From NCBI GenBank assembly GCA_002385475.1, contig DGDO01000109.1, forward strand, positions 1-14,199: a DNA stretch of 14,199 nucleotides. Direction: 5' to 3'. Below, piece after piece: positions 1-5,810 of this stretch. The number at the start of each line of letters is the position of its first letter. Positions within the stretch are counted from its first letter, which is position 1. The notes below the pieces were generated by a model, which did not search any database, was not told where the DNA came from, and worked only from the letters and a program-made list of their open reading frames with translations. The position numbers and the translations under genes are program-made. The stretch is from Candidatus Sordicultor fermentans (GTDB lineage Bacteria; Atribacterota; Atribacteria; Atribacterales; Caldatribacteriaceae).

Positions 1-730
1 ATGAAGGTGGGGAGGAGTCACACCGTTTCAATCCCTCGTAGGTAGGCTACAAACTTCTATCCGTATAGCAAAACCTAGTAAAACTATATAGTTTCAATCC
101 CTCGTAGGTAGGCTACAAACCTTGACTATGGTAGTATATGAATGCCAGCAAGCACTGTTTCAATCCCTCGTAGGTAGGCTACAAACTCACAATTCGGATT
201 TTCCATTACCGATGGTATCAAAAAGGGTTTCAATCCCTCGTAGGTAGGCTACAAACCTGACAATAAGCTTTGTTTAAAAACAGCTACGGAGTTTCAATCC
301 CTCGTAGGTAGGCTACAAACATATGAAACCTTCCTCATCTACCTCGATTTTCTGCAAATGTTTCAATCCCTCGTAGGTAGGCTACAAACTATATTCCAAA
401 CTCCACCTGTTGGCAAGAAGTACCCTGTTTCAATCCCTCGTAGGTAGGCTACAAACAAAAGAAGAGTTTACTCATTCCCAGCCCCAGACCGTCAGCGTTT
501 CAATCCCTCGTAGGTAGGCTACAAACGCAAATTCTAAATATACTAAATAAGACAGATGAAGAAAGTTTCAATCCCTCGTAGGTAGGCTACAAACAGGTTA
601 GAACCTCGAGAAGATATGGAAGAGATATTTTGTTTCAATCCCTCGTAGGTAGGCTACAAACTCAGTCATCTTCTTCACCTCCTATCCAGAAAATAGTTTC
701 AATCCCTCGTAGGTAGGCTACAAACTTTTA

Positions 731-760
731 TGGCAAGCTGGCTATTAAACCAGCTTGCCA
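731..760. repeat. Perfect 11-bp inverted repeat inside CRISPR spacer 11
   Basis: The spacer at 726-761 contains TGGCAAGCTGG (731-741) and its exact reverse complement CCAGCTTGCCA (750-760) around an 8-nt loop. It fills most of the spacer. The crRNA guide made from it would fold on itself. The source was probably a structured or operator-like site in a mobile element (inference). Confidence 0.9.
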
Positions 761-793
761 GGTTTCAATCCCTCGTAGGTAGGCTACAAACCA

Positions 794-814
794 TTGGAGG
801 AATATATCCTCCAA
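794..814. repeat. Perfect 8-bp inverted repeat inside CRISPR spacer 12
   Basis: The spacer at 792-829 contains TTGGAGGA (794-801) and TCCTCCAA (807-814) around a 5-nt loop. It is the immediate neighbour of spacer 11, which has an 11-bp inverted repeat. Confidence 0.85.
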
Positions 815-1318
815 GGTGGAGAAAAGAATGTTTCAATCCCTCGTAGGTAGGCTACAAACATGGCTGAATGCCATAGGAAACAAAACAATTCGGAAAACGT
901 TTCAATCCCTCGTAGGTAGGCTACAAACATATATAGCTATTTCTGTAACTAACCGGATACTTATAGTTTCAATCCCTCGTAGGTAGGCTACAAACTTTAT
1001 GCTCACACACACACGCAAGACAGCATATCTTTTGTTTCAATCCCTCGTAGGTAGGCTACAAACAAAAGAATTGGTCGACTTTTTGCGGCATTTTCAGCCA
1101 GGGTTTCAATCCCTCGTAGGTAGGCTACAAACAGAAAGGATGTGTCAGAATGACAAAAAGGGAAAGGTGTTTCAATCCCTCGTAGGTAGGCTACAAACAT
1201 ATTAAAAGGAGGTAGTGAAAATGCAGGGAGTATCTATTGTTTCAATCCCTCGTAGGTAGGCTACAAACCCGTTTTTGGGGCTTAAAATAAGGATTTTTAA
1301 TTTTCTATTTAATTTTCA

Positions 1319-1330
1319 AGGTGCGCACCT
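1319..1330. promoter_or_regulatory. Perfect 12-bp palindrome at the leader transcription start, operator candidate
   Basis: AGGTGCGCACCT is its own reverse complement. Flanking bases (1311-1317 and 1331-1336) add AT pairs with small bulges. It is GC-rich within a very AT-rich leader and sits at +1 to +12 of the predicted pre-crRNA transcript. That is a classic repressor site, though a 5' RNA hairpin or an adaptation-factor site is also possible. Confidence 0.5.
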
Positions 1331-1336
1331 GAAATT

Positions 1337-1365
1337 ATTAAAAACTATTATTATCCTTTTGTCAA
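1337..1365 (-). promoter_or_regulatory. CRISPR leader promoter, pre-crRNA transcription leftward
   Basis: On the minus strand TTGACA (1365 down to 1360) is followed by exactly 17 bases and TTTAAT (1342 down to 1337). That is a full -35 match and a 5 of 6 match to the -10 consensus. Transcription would start near 1330, giving a leader transcript of about 62 nt before the first repeat at 1268. The direction agrees with the orientation deduced from the ATTGAAAC repeat end. Confidence 0.75.
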
Positions 1366-1388
1366 GTGAAAGGAGAAAGGTTTTTTTC

Positions 1389-1436
1389 TTTCTGTCGATC
1401 CCCGGGGGTTTTTACGCTACCGGAGGTCGACAGAAA
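1389..1436. repeat. 48-bp imperfect inverted repeat upstream of the leader promoter
   Basis: The arms are 1389-1405 and 1420-1436. The outer ten base pairs are perfect (TTTCTGTCGA / TCGACAGAAA). The inner part adds CCGG-type pairs with one wobble and one mismatch, leaving a 14-nt loop (1406-1419). It lies 24 bp beyond the -35 box. Neither strand has a T-run after the hairpin, so it does not look like an intrinsic terminator. I have an unverified memory of similar GTCGA...TCGAC elements beside CRISPR arrays in other anaerobes. Confidence 0.7.
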
Positions 1437-1605
1437 ATTAGGTGGTTATTTTGTGGTTGCCTTTCTCTTTTTTTGCCACCTGCAAGCATCCGCACTTAAT
1501 GATAAAATTATTTTATCTGAACTATGTGAGGGAGCTTTAGCTTATTTTTCAAGCGCTGGAGTTCAGCAGGAATCTTTTTAGTTATCCAATACAGAGAGAT
1601 TGTCC

Positions 1606-1636
1606 GGGGCGACTGCCAGCTCCTGCCCCATTTTTT
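1606..1636 (+). terminator. Intrinsic terminator-like hairpin upstream of fur
   Basis: GGGGCG (1606-1611) pairs with TGCCCC (1624-1629), the last pair being a wobble, around a 12-nt loop. It is followed by A and six T. It works only for rightward transcription, yet no rightward gene lies upstream in the window. It may end an unannotated short transcript or insulate fur. Part of the loop and stem (ACTGCCAG, 1612-1619) is complementary to CTGGCAGT at 1662-1669, which could form a competing fold. Confidence 0.55.
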
Positions 1637-1648
1637 ATTTCCCCTATC

Positions 1649-1677
1649 TTGCTGATTTATCCTGGCAGTAGTATAAT
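1649..1677 (+). promoter_or_regulatory. Promoter of the fur-feoA-feoB operon
   Basis: A perfect -10 box TATAAT (1672-1677) lies 17 bp after a weak -35, TTGCTG (1649-1654). Transcription would begin near 1684, just before the Fur box, leaving about 50 nt of 5' untranslated RNA. Confidence 0.7.
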
Positions 1678-1689
1678 ACTAAAAAGAAT

Positions 1690-1708
1690 GATATTGATAA
1701 TCGTTATC
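1690..1708. promoter_or_regulatory. Fur box overlapping the start of the fur-feoAB transcript
   Basis: GATATTGATAATCGTTATC matches the classical 19-bp Fur box GATAATGATAATCATTATC at 17 of 19 positions. Its core is TTGATAA and TTATCAA around a 3-bp centre. At about +7 to +25 from the predicted start, bound Fur-Fe(II) would block RNA polymerase, giving autoregulation and iron repression of feoAB (inference from established Fur biology). Confidence 0.85.
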
Positions 1709-1733
1709 AAAATATTGTCAAGGAGATAAGATT

Positions 1734-2201
1734 GTGAAGAACAAGGTAGAGAAGGAGTGGGAGAAGGAATTTGATTATTTTAATAAAAGAATCACTCCTT
1801 GCCGGAGAGCCATTATGGAAATCTTTGAAGAAGAGGAAAGGCATCTTTCGGCGGAAGAAGTATATATGCTTTTAAGGGAAAGGGGAGAGAAAGTAGGAAT
1901 AGCCACAGTTTATCGCAATCTGGATTTGCTATCTCAGATGGGGCTTCTGCACCGGGTAAACTTTGGCGATGGCAGGGAACACTATGAGATGACCAGGGTC
2001 TCACCTCCCCAGCATCATCATCATTTAGTTTGTACCCGATGTGGTAAGGTGATAGATTATAGCGAGTTAGTAAGGGAAGAGCACGAGTTTTTGGATCGCC
2101 TGGAGAGAGAGCTGAGTAGCAAATATGATTTTTTAATCCAGTCTCACCAGATATATTTTTATGGATTGTGTGAGAGTTGCCGATCAAATTTTGAATCTTA
2201 A
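1734..2201 (+). CDS. fur: Ferric uptake regulator, Fur family
   Basis: A metal-dependent transcriptional repressor of 155 aa, a normal length for the family. The N-terminal winged-helix domain holds the recognition helix region VGIATVYRNLDLLSQMGLL (residues 54-72), the Fur-family signature. The C-terminal dimerisation and metal domain has the histidine cluster HHHHLVC (94-100) and two Cys pairs, C100/C103 and C146/C149, which form the structural zinc site in Fur and PerR proteins. The start is GTG, set by AGGAG at 1721-1725 with 8-nt spacing. The gene heads an operon with feoA and feoB under a strong Fur box, so iron-sensing Fur is favoured over PerR or Zur, although the protein sequence alone does not fully separate these. 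The family's usual Gln in the T-x-Q-R segment near residue 21 is Cys here (TPCRR). Confidence 0.92.
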   Translation: MKNKVEKEWEKEFDYFNKRITPCRRAIMEIFEEEERHLSAEEVYMLLRERGEKVGIATVYRNLDLLSQMGLLHRVNFGDGREHYEMTRVSPPQHHHHLVCTRCGKVIDYSELVREEHEFLDRLERELSSKYDFLIQSHQIYFYGLCESCRSNFES

Positions 2202-2242
2202 GGTGATGGTTAGCAGGGTTAGCGGAAAGGCGGAGGGTAAAG

Positions 2243-2485
2243 TTGGAAAAGAAACAGATGTCTCTGGTAGAGATGCCACCAGGACAAGAAGGAACAGTAG
2301 TGGCAATTGATGGTGGACAAGGGGTGGTGAATAGATTATGGGTCATGGGGATTTTTCCGGGAAGAAAAATAACAAAATTAGCTTCTCTACCCGCTCAGGG
2401 ACCGGTGGTCATAAAAGTGGGAAATCAAGAGCTGGCTCTGGGAAGAGGGATGGCTCAGAAGGTGATAGTGGAAGTCACTCGCTGA
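2243..2485 (+). CDS. feoA: Ferrous iron transport protein A (FeoA)
   Basis: A small cytosolic protein of 80 aa with the SH3-like fold of FeoA, thought to assist the FeoB permease. Typical features are the opening about removing or ordering functions (SLVEMPPGQEGTVVAI), the RLWVMGIFPGRKI segment (31-43) that matches the family's R-L-x-x-M-G-x-x-P-G-x-x-I core, and the GRGMAQKVIVE end. The TTG start is supported by GGAGG at 2232-2236 with 6-nt spacing. An in-frame ATG at 2258 has no SD and would cut off little. The gene follows fur by 41 bp and its stop codon overlaps the proposed feoB start, so the three genes are probably one iron-repressed operon. Confidence 0.9.
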   Translation: MEKKQMSLVEMPPGQEGTVVAIDGGQGVVNRLWVMGIFPGRKITKLASLPAQGPVVIKVGNQELALGRGMAQKVIVEVTR

Positions 2486-4191
2486 AAAAAGTAGTTCTGG
2501 CTGGTAACCCCAACGTGGGTAAAAGTGTCATTTTTACTCAATTAAGCGGGGTTTATGCTATTTCTTCCAATTATCCGGGCACGACTGTTGATTTTTCTAA
2601 AAGTACAGTTCGGAAAAACAATACATGGTTTGAGTTAATAGATGCTCCAGGCACTTATGCTCTCTCTGCTGAAGCCGAGGCAGAAAAAATAGCCGAGAAG
2701 TTGATTGAAGAAGGAGATATAGTGGTAAATGTGGTAGATGCTACTAATCTGGAGCGGAATCTTTATCTCACCTTTGAACTTCTGGAAAAAAAGAAGCCCA
2801 TGATTTTGGTTTTGAATATGTGGGATGAAGCCAAAAAGCGGGGAATTGAAATAGACCGCGAGGCTTTAGAAGAAGCTCTGGGGGTGCCCGTTATTCCAGT
2901 AGTAGCTACCACCGGAGAGGGAATCAAAGATTTGGTTCGTGCCCTGGATCGGGCTCAAGTTCCCAAATTGGTTCCTCAGGACCATGAAAAACGCTGGGAA
3001 GAAATCGGGAATTTACTGAAGAAGGTCCAGCGATTTTCCTATCGAGAACCACAGTGGGTCGATTTTCTTTATCGGGCTACCATATCTCCTGTGGGAGGAC
3101 TATTAATTGGAATAGGGGTTTTGATAGGGTCTTTTTTCTTGATTCGCTTAATTGGTGAGGGGATAATTAATTACGTTTTTGACCCTCTTTTTGATCGTTT
3201 TTATCTTCCTTTATTGGAAAAATTAGACCAGTTGCTTTCTTTTTCTCCTTTTCTTCAGAGTCTTCTAATTGGTCAGAGAATCGAAGGAGTTATTGACTTC
3301 GAACAGTCTCTGGGAGTGTTATCTACCGGAATTTATATCCCCATAGCAGTGGTTCTGCCTTATATTCTGGCTTTTTATCTGATTTTAGGTTTTTTAGAAG
3401 ATATAGGATATCTTCCTCGGCTTGCAGTTCTACTTGATGGCTTTTTCCACAAAGTTGGTTTGCATGGGTATGCTATTGTGCCTACTTTACTTGGCTTGGG
3501 GTGTAACGTCCCGGGGATTTTAGGCACCCGGGTTTTAGAAAGCGAAGTGGAGCGGTTTATTGTAGCTACTCTTATATCGGTAGCGATTCCCTGTGCTGCT
3601 CAACAGGCTCTCATTGTGGGAGTGCTGGGTGACTTTGGAATAGGTCCGGTGGTTTTAGTATATTCCGTTCTTTTTCTGGTCTGGGTGGTTACCGCTCTTT
3701 TCCTGAAGTTCGTGGTTCCCGGGTATCGCCCGGCGCTGATTATAGAAATTCCTCCCTATCGCCTGCCTTATCCCCGAGCGGTGGCTTCTAAGTTGTGGAT
3801 GAGAGTTCGAGAGTTTTTGAAAGATGCTCTTCCCATTGTTCTACTGGGAGTTCTGGGGATTAATCTTCTCTATACTACTAATGTTTTCTCTCACCTTGCT
3901 GAAACTTTTAGCCCTTTTCTTTCCCGATGGTTAGGGTTACCCGGCGAGGCAATTTTCGTTTTGTTTCTGGGCTTTTTGCGTAAAGATCTGGCTATGGGTT
4001 TACTCATTCCTCTGGGGCTTTCACCAAAGCAACTGATTATATCCAGTGTGGTGCTGGCTATGTTTTTCCCTTGTGTGGCTACTTTTGTGATAATATTGCG
4101 GGAGTTAGGCTGGAAACGGCTTCTCCAGTCTACTGTAATTATGGTTTCTCTGTCGCTACTTGTGGGAGGACTCCTGAATGTGGTTCTGTAA
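2482..4191 (+). CDS. feoB: Ferrous iron transport protein B (FeoB), short form
   Basis: An inner-membrane Fe(II) permease with an N-terminal GTPase domain. Visible G motifs (numbered from the CTG) are G1 GNPNVGKS (8-15), G2 around T34-T35, G3 DAPG (54-57), G4 NMWD (112-115) and a G5-like VATTGEG near 142. About eight hydrophobic segments follow, with gate-type motifs GCNVPG (C341), IPCAAQ (C371) and FFPCVAT (C531). At 569 aa it is shorter than many FeoBs (E. coli about 770), with a compact linker after the G domain. The canonical SCSAR-type gate-one sequence is replaced by PCAAQQ. Homology starts at LKKVVLAGNPNVGKS, but no ATG, GTG or TTG is near. I place the start at CTG 2482, which overlaps the feoA TGA, with GGAAG 7 nt upstream. 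An in-frame ATG at 2338 would add 48 residues unlike FeoB, read over feoA in another frame. Confidence 0.88.
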   Translation: MKKVVLAGNPNVGKSVIFTQLSGVYAISSNYPGTTVDFSKSTVRKNNTWFELIDAPGTYALSAEAEAEKIAEKLIEEGDIVVNVVDATNLERNLYLTFELLEKKKPMILVLNMWDEAKKRGIEIDREALEEALGVPVIPVVATTGEGIKDLVRALDRAQVPKLVPQDHEKRWEEIGNLLKKVQRFSYREPQWVDFLYRATISPVGGLLIGIGVLIGSFFLIRLIGEGIINYVFDPLFDRFYLPLLEKLDQLLSFSPFLQSLLIGQRIEGVIDFEQSLGVLSTGIYIPIAVVLPYILAFYLILGFLEDIGYLPRLAVLLDGFFHKVGLHGYAIVPTLLGLGCNVPGILGTRVLESEVERFIVATLISVAIPCAAQQALIVGVLGDFGIGPVVLVYSVLFLVWVVTALFLKFVVPGYRPALIIEIPPYRLPYPRAVASKLWMRVREFLKDALPIVLLGVLGINLLYTTNVFSHLAETFSPFLSRWLGLPGEAIFVLFLGFLRKDLAMGLLIPLGLSPKQLIISSVVLAMFFPCVATFVIILRELGWKRLLQSTVIMVSLSLLVGGLLNVVL

Positions 4192-4580
4192 TCTTCTAAT
4201 AAGGAGTGCCGAATATAGCCTCGTGAGTATTTAGAGACTATCCTGTTTTTACTTCATAGGCTCTGTAATGCTTTCATAAGAACAATTCATCTCCTGCCCT
4301 GGTGCTGTTCCAGAGAGCATCATGTGCACTTCAATCTGGTTTTTAGAGAAAATACAGGTTTTGTACCTTTCCTGTTTTTGAAAGACTATCTTTTCTTTCT
4401 TATCCGGAAGATGAGAGATGCTGGAATGGTTGGAAGCTAATAAGGGGGAGACAAAATACCCTGCAGGTTCACACTACGCTGGCCAGTTCGATTGCTTGAC
4501 TCTATTCAGGATATCAAATACAATCTTCCATGTTTTTATTGGAGTTAAAGCAGCGGGGAGTTAGAAACAAGGAGAAAACA
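4192..4580. other. Non-coding region between feoB and the radical SAM gene
   Basis: This is a 389-bp stretch without a credible gene. ACAGG (4354-4358) and CCTGT (4371-4375) form a weak hairpin running into a T-run, which is a poor terminator candidate for feoB. The right part holds the promoter at 4496-4524. A 73-codon frame is open on the minus strand (about 4474 down to the stop at 4249), but it has no start or SD near its beginning and no recognisable motif. It may be chance or a decayed gene. Confidence 0.6.
4496..4524 (+). promoter_or_regulatory. Promoter of the radical SAM gene
   Basis: TTGACT (4496-4501), a 17-bp spacer, and TACAAT (4519-4524), each 5 of 6 matches to the sigma-70/sigma-A consensus. 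The predicted start near 4531 lies after the in-frame ATG at 4530, which rules out that ATG and supports translation from 4581. Confidence 0.75.
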
Positions 4581-5810
4581 ATGAATTTAAAATTTATGAG
4601 TAAAAATCTTGACGAAGAGGGATTAAAGGTAGCAAGAGATATGCTCAGCAAAATAAATCCGGATATCAGGAAAGAGTTAGTTTCCTGGAGTCTGCGACAC
4701 CCTCGCTATCTGAAAAGCTTTTTTCATCTGTATCAAGCCTATAACAATGCTCAGCAGATCCGGAAAAAAGAATTAGAAAATGGATTACAAGTCCCGCCCG
4801 TCTTAATTATAAGCATCACTCCCTGCTGCAATCTTCGTTGTGAGGGATGTTATGCCTCGGCTGCCGGCCACATCAAGCATACGGACGATTTAAAAACCAA
4901 AGCTGCCCTGAACGTTACACAATGGCAAAAAATAATAAAAGAGGCAGGAGAATTGGGCATATTCGTTAATATAATTGCCGGTGGAGAGCCTTTTTTGTTT
5001 CCGGGGTTAATAGAGCTTTGTGAAGAGTTTAAAGAGCAGGCCTTTGTAATTTTTACCAACGGCACCGCCATCACTCAAGCCGACTATGACAGGTTAAAAC
5101 GCTCCACCAACCTGGCTATCGTAGTAAGCGTGGAGGGAAGCTGTGAATATACCAACAAAAGAAGAGGAGAAGGGGTCTACGAGAAAGCTCTGGAAACTAT
5201 CAGGTGTCTTGACCGAATAGGTGTGCCTGCAGGAATATCTGCCACCATCACCCGGGAGAATTTTAGATACTGGATGGACGCTGATAATATCGATAGGTTA
5301 ATTCGACAGAATATCAGAATATTATTTTTTCTTGAATATATTCCCCAATCACCTCTGCCTCAAGCAGGGACGGAATTAGCTGATTGTTTAGCAGCATCTT
5401 CTCTGGATAACACTCTGTCTGAATCGATAAACGACCATGCTCTCTTGCTTCGGCCGGAAGAAAGAGAGGAATTCAGGTCACAAGTTCTCGCATTCCGCTC
5501 AACAAAACCTGTTTTTATTATTCATTCTCCGGGTGATGAAGAATATTTCGGAGGTTGCGTATCTGCAGGAAGAGGTTTTGTCCACGTTACTCCGGCAGGA
5601 GACCTTACTCCCTGTCCGGTATCCAATATTGCCACTCATAACCTTGTTAACTCTACCTTAAGGGAAGGGCTGGCCAGTCCATTATTTAAAGAAATATGCA
5701 AGAATGAACACCTGCTGGAAACTGATGGCGTACCCTGTGCTCTGTTTGCCCATCCTGAGGAAGTCTCTGCTCTGGCAAGATTAGTTGGTGCCTACAGGAC
5801 GGATTTATAG
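4581..5810 (+). CDS. Radical SAM protein with cysteine-containing (SPASM-like) C-terminus
   Basis: A 409-residue radical SAM enzyme of unknown substrate. The 4Fe-4S/SAM motif is CNLRCEGC (83-90, C-x3-C-x2-C), followed by AGGEP (133-137), the usual SAM-contact strand, and FTNGT (158-162). Residues 1-70 form a charged, helical N-terminal extension. The C-terminus has further cysteines, C326 in YFGGCVSAGRG, C345 in LTPCP, C373 and C386, in the style of a SPASM or Twitch auxiliary cluster domain. The architecture recalls the MoaA/PqqE/AhbD group of peptide- and tetrapyrrole-modifying enzymes. The start is ATG 4581 with GGAG at 4571-4574 (6-nt gap). The gene is monocistronic, with its own promoter and 267 bp to the next gene. 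No short precursor peptide gene is visible next to it, which gives no support to a peptide-maturase role. Confidence 0.85.
   Translation: MNLKFMSKNLDEEGLKVARDMLSKINPDIRKELVSWSLRHPRYLKSFFHLYQAYNNAQQIRKKELENGLQVPPVLIISITPCCNLRCEGCYASAAGHIKHTDDLKTKAALNVTQWQKIIKEAGELGIFVNIIAGGEPFLFPGLIELCEEFKEQAFVIFTNGTAITQADYDRLKRSTNLAIVVSVEGSCEYTNKRRGEGVYEKALETIRCLDRIGVPAGISATITRENFRYWMDADNIDRLIRQNIRILFFLEYIPQSPLPQAGTELADCLAASSLDNTLSESINDHALLLRPEEREEFRSQVLAFRSTKPVFIIHSPGDEEYFGGCVSAGRGFVHVTPAGDLTPCPVSNIATHNLVNSTLREGLASPLFKEICKNEHLLETDGVPCALFAHPEEVSALARLVGAYRTDL

Larger units (their letters stand above)
25..1268 (-). CRISPR. CRISPR array, 19 repeats and 18 complete spacers, leader on the right
   Basis: Nineteen identical 30-bp repeats begin at 25, 91, 157, 227, 291, 360, 427, 497, 565, 632, 696, 762, 830, 899, 966, 1034, 1103, 1169 and 1239. 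On the plus strand each begins GTTTCAATCC and ends GGCTACAAAC. On the minus strand the repeat ends in ATTGAAAC, the usual 8-nt 5' handle left by Cas6 in type I-B/III systems, so transcription is read leftward. An internal GTAG/CTAC pair can form a small hairpin. Spacers are 34 to 40 bp and all different. No repeat has a mismatch, even at the far end, and bases 1-24 look like the tail of another spacer, so the array continues past the left edge. By polarity the spacer at 1199-1238 is the newest. No cas genes lie in the window, so the subtype is inferred from the repeat alone. Confidence 0.98.
1269..1733. other. Non-coding region: CRISPR leader and fur upstream region
   Basis: This 465-bp stretch has no convincing gene. 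From left to right it holds the AT-rich leader next to the last repeat (1269-1318), a 12-bp palindrome (1319-1330), a minus-strand promoter (1337-1365), a 48-bp imperfect hairpin (1389-1436), a plus-strand terminator-like hairpin (1606-1636), and the fur promoter with Fur box (1649-1708). In 1437-1605 I see only a weak AGGTGG/CCACCT pair (1440-1445 and 1476-1481). Two short open frames (1275-1499 and 1366-1581) overlap each other and the hairpin, lack SD sites, and resemble no protein I know. Confidence 0.7.

Noticed and set aside
999..1205. Open frames on both strands within the repeats (999-1205 plus, 1003-1200 minus)
   Set aside because: They are translations of the CRISPR repeat itself, giving a recurring FQSLVGRLQT or FVAYLRGIET unit, not genes.
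1275..1581. Two short plus-strand frames in the leader region
   Set aside because: They overlap each other and the 48-bp hairpin, have no SD or recognisable motif, and run opposite to the leader transcript.
1813..2346. 177-codon minus-strand frame opposite fur and feoA
   Set aside because: It is a shadow of two well-supported genes, with composition and sequence unlike any protein I recognise.
2338..2481. ATG 2338 as the feoB start
   Set aside because: It would add 48 Ser/Gly/Lys-rich residues read across feoA in another frame; FeoB homology begins at about 2482.
4249..4474. 73-codon minus-strand open frame between feoB and the radical SAM gene
   Set aside because: It has a stop just upstream, no start codon or SD near its beginning and no family resemblance; this length is not remarkable by chance.
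4530..4580. ATG 4530 as the radical SAM start
   Set aside because: It lies at or before the predicted transcription start (about 4531) and has no SD, whereas ATG 4581 has GGAG at good spacing.
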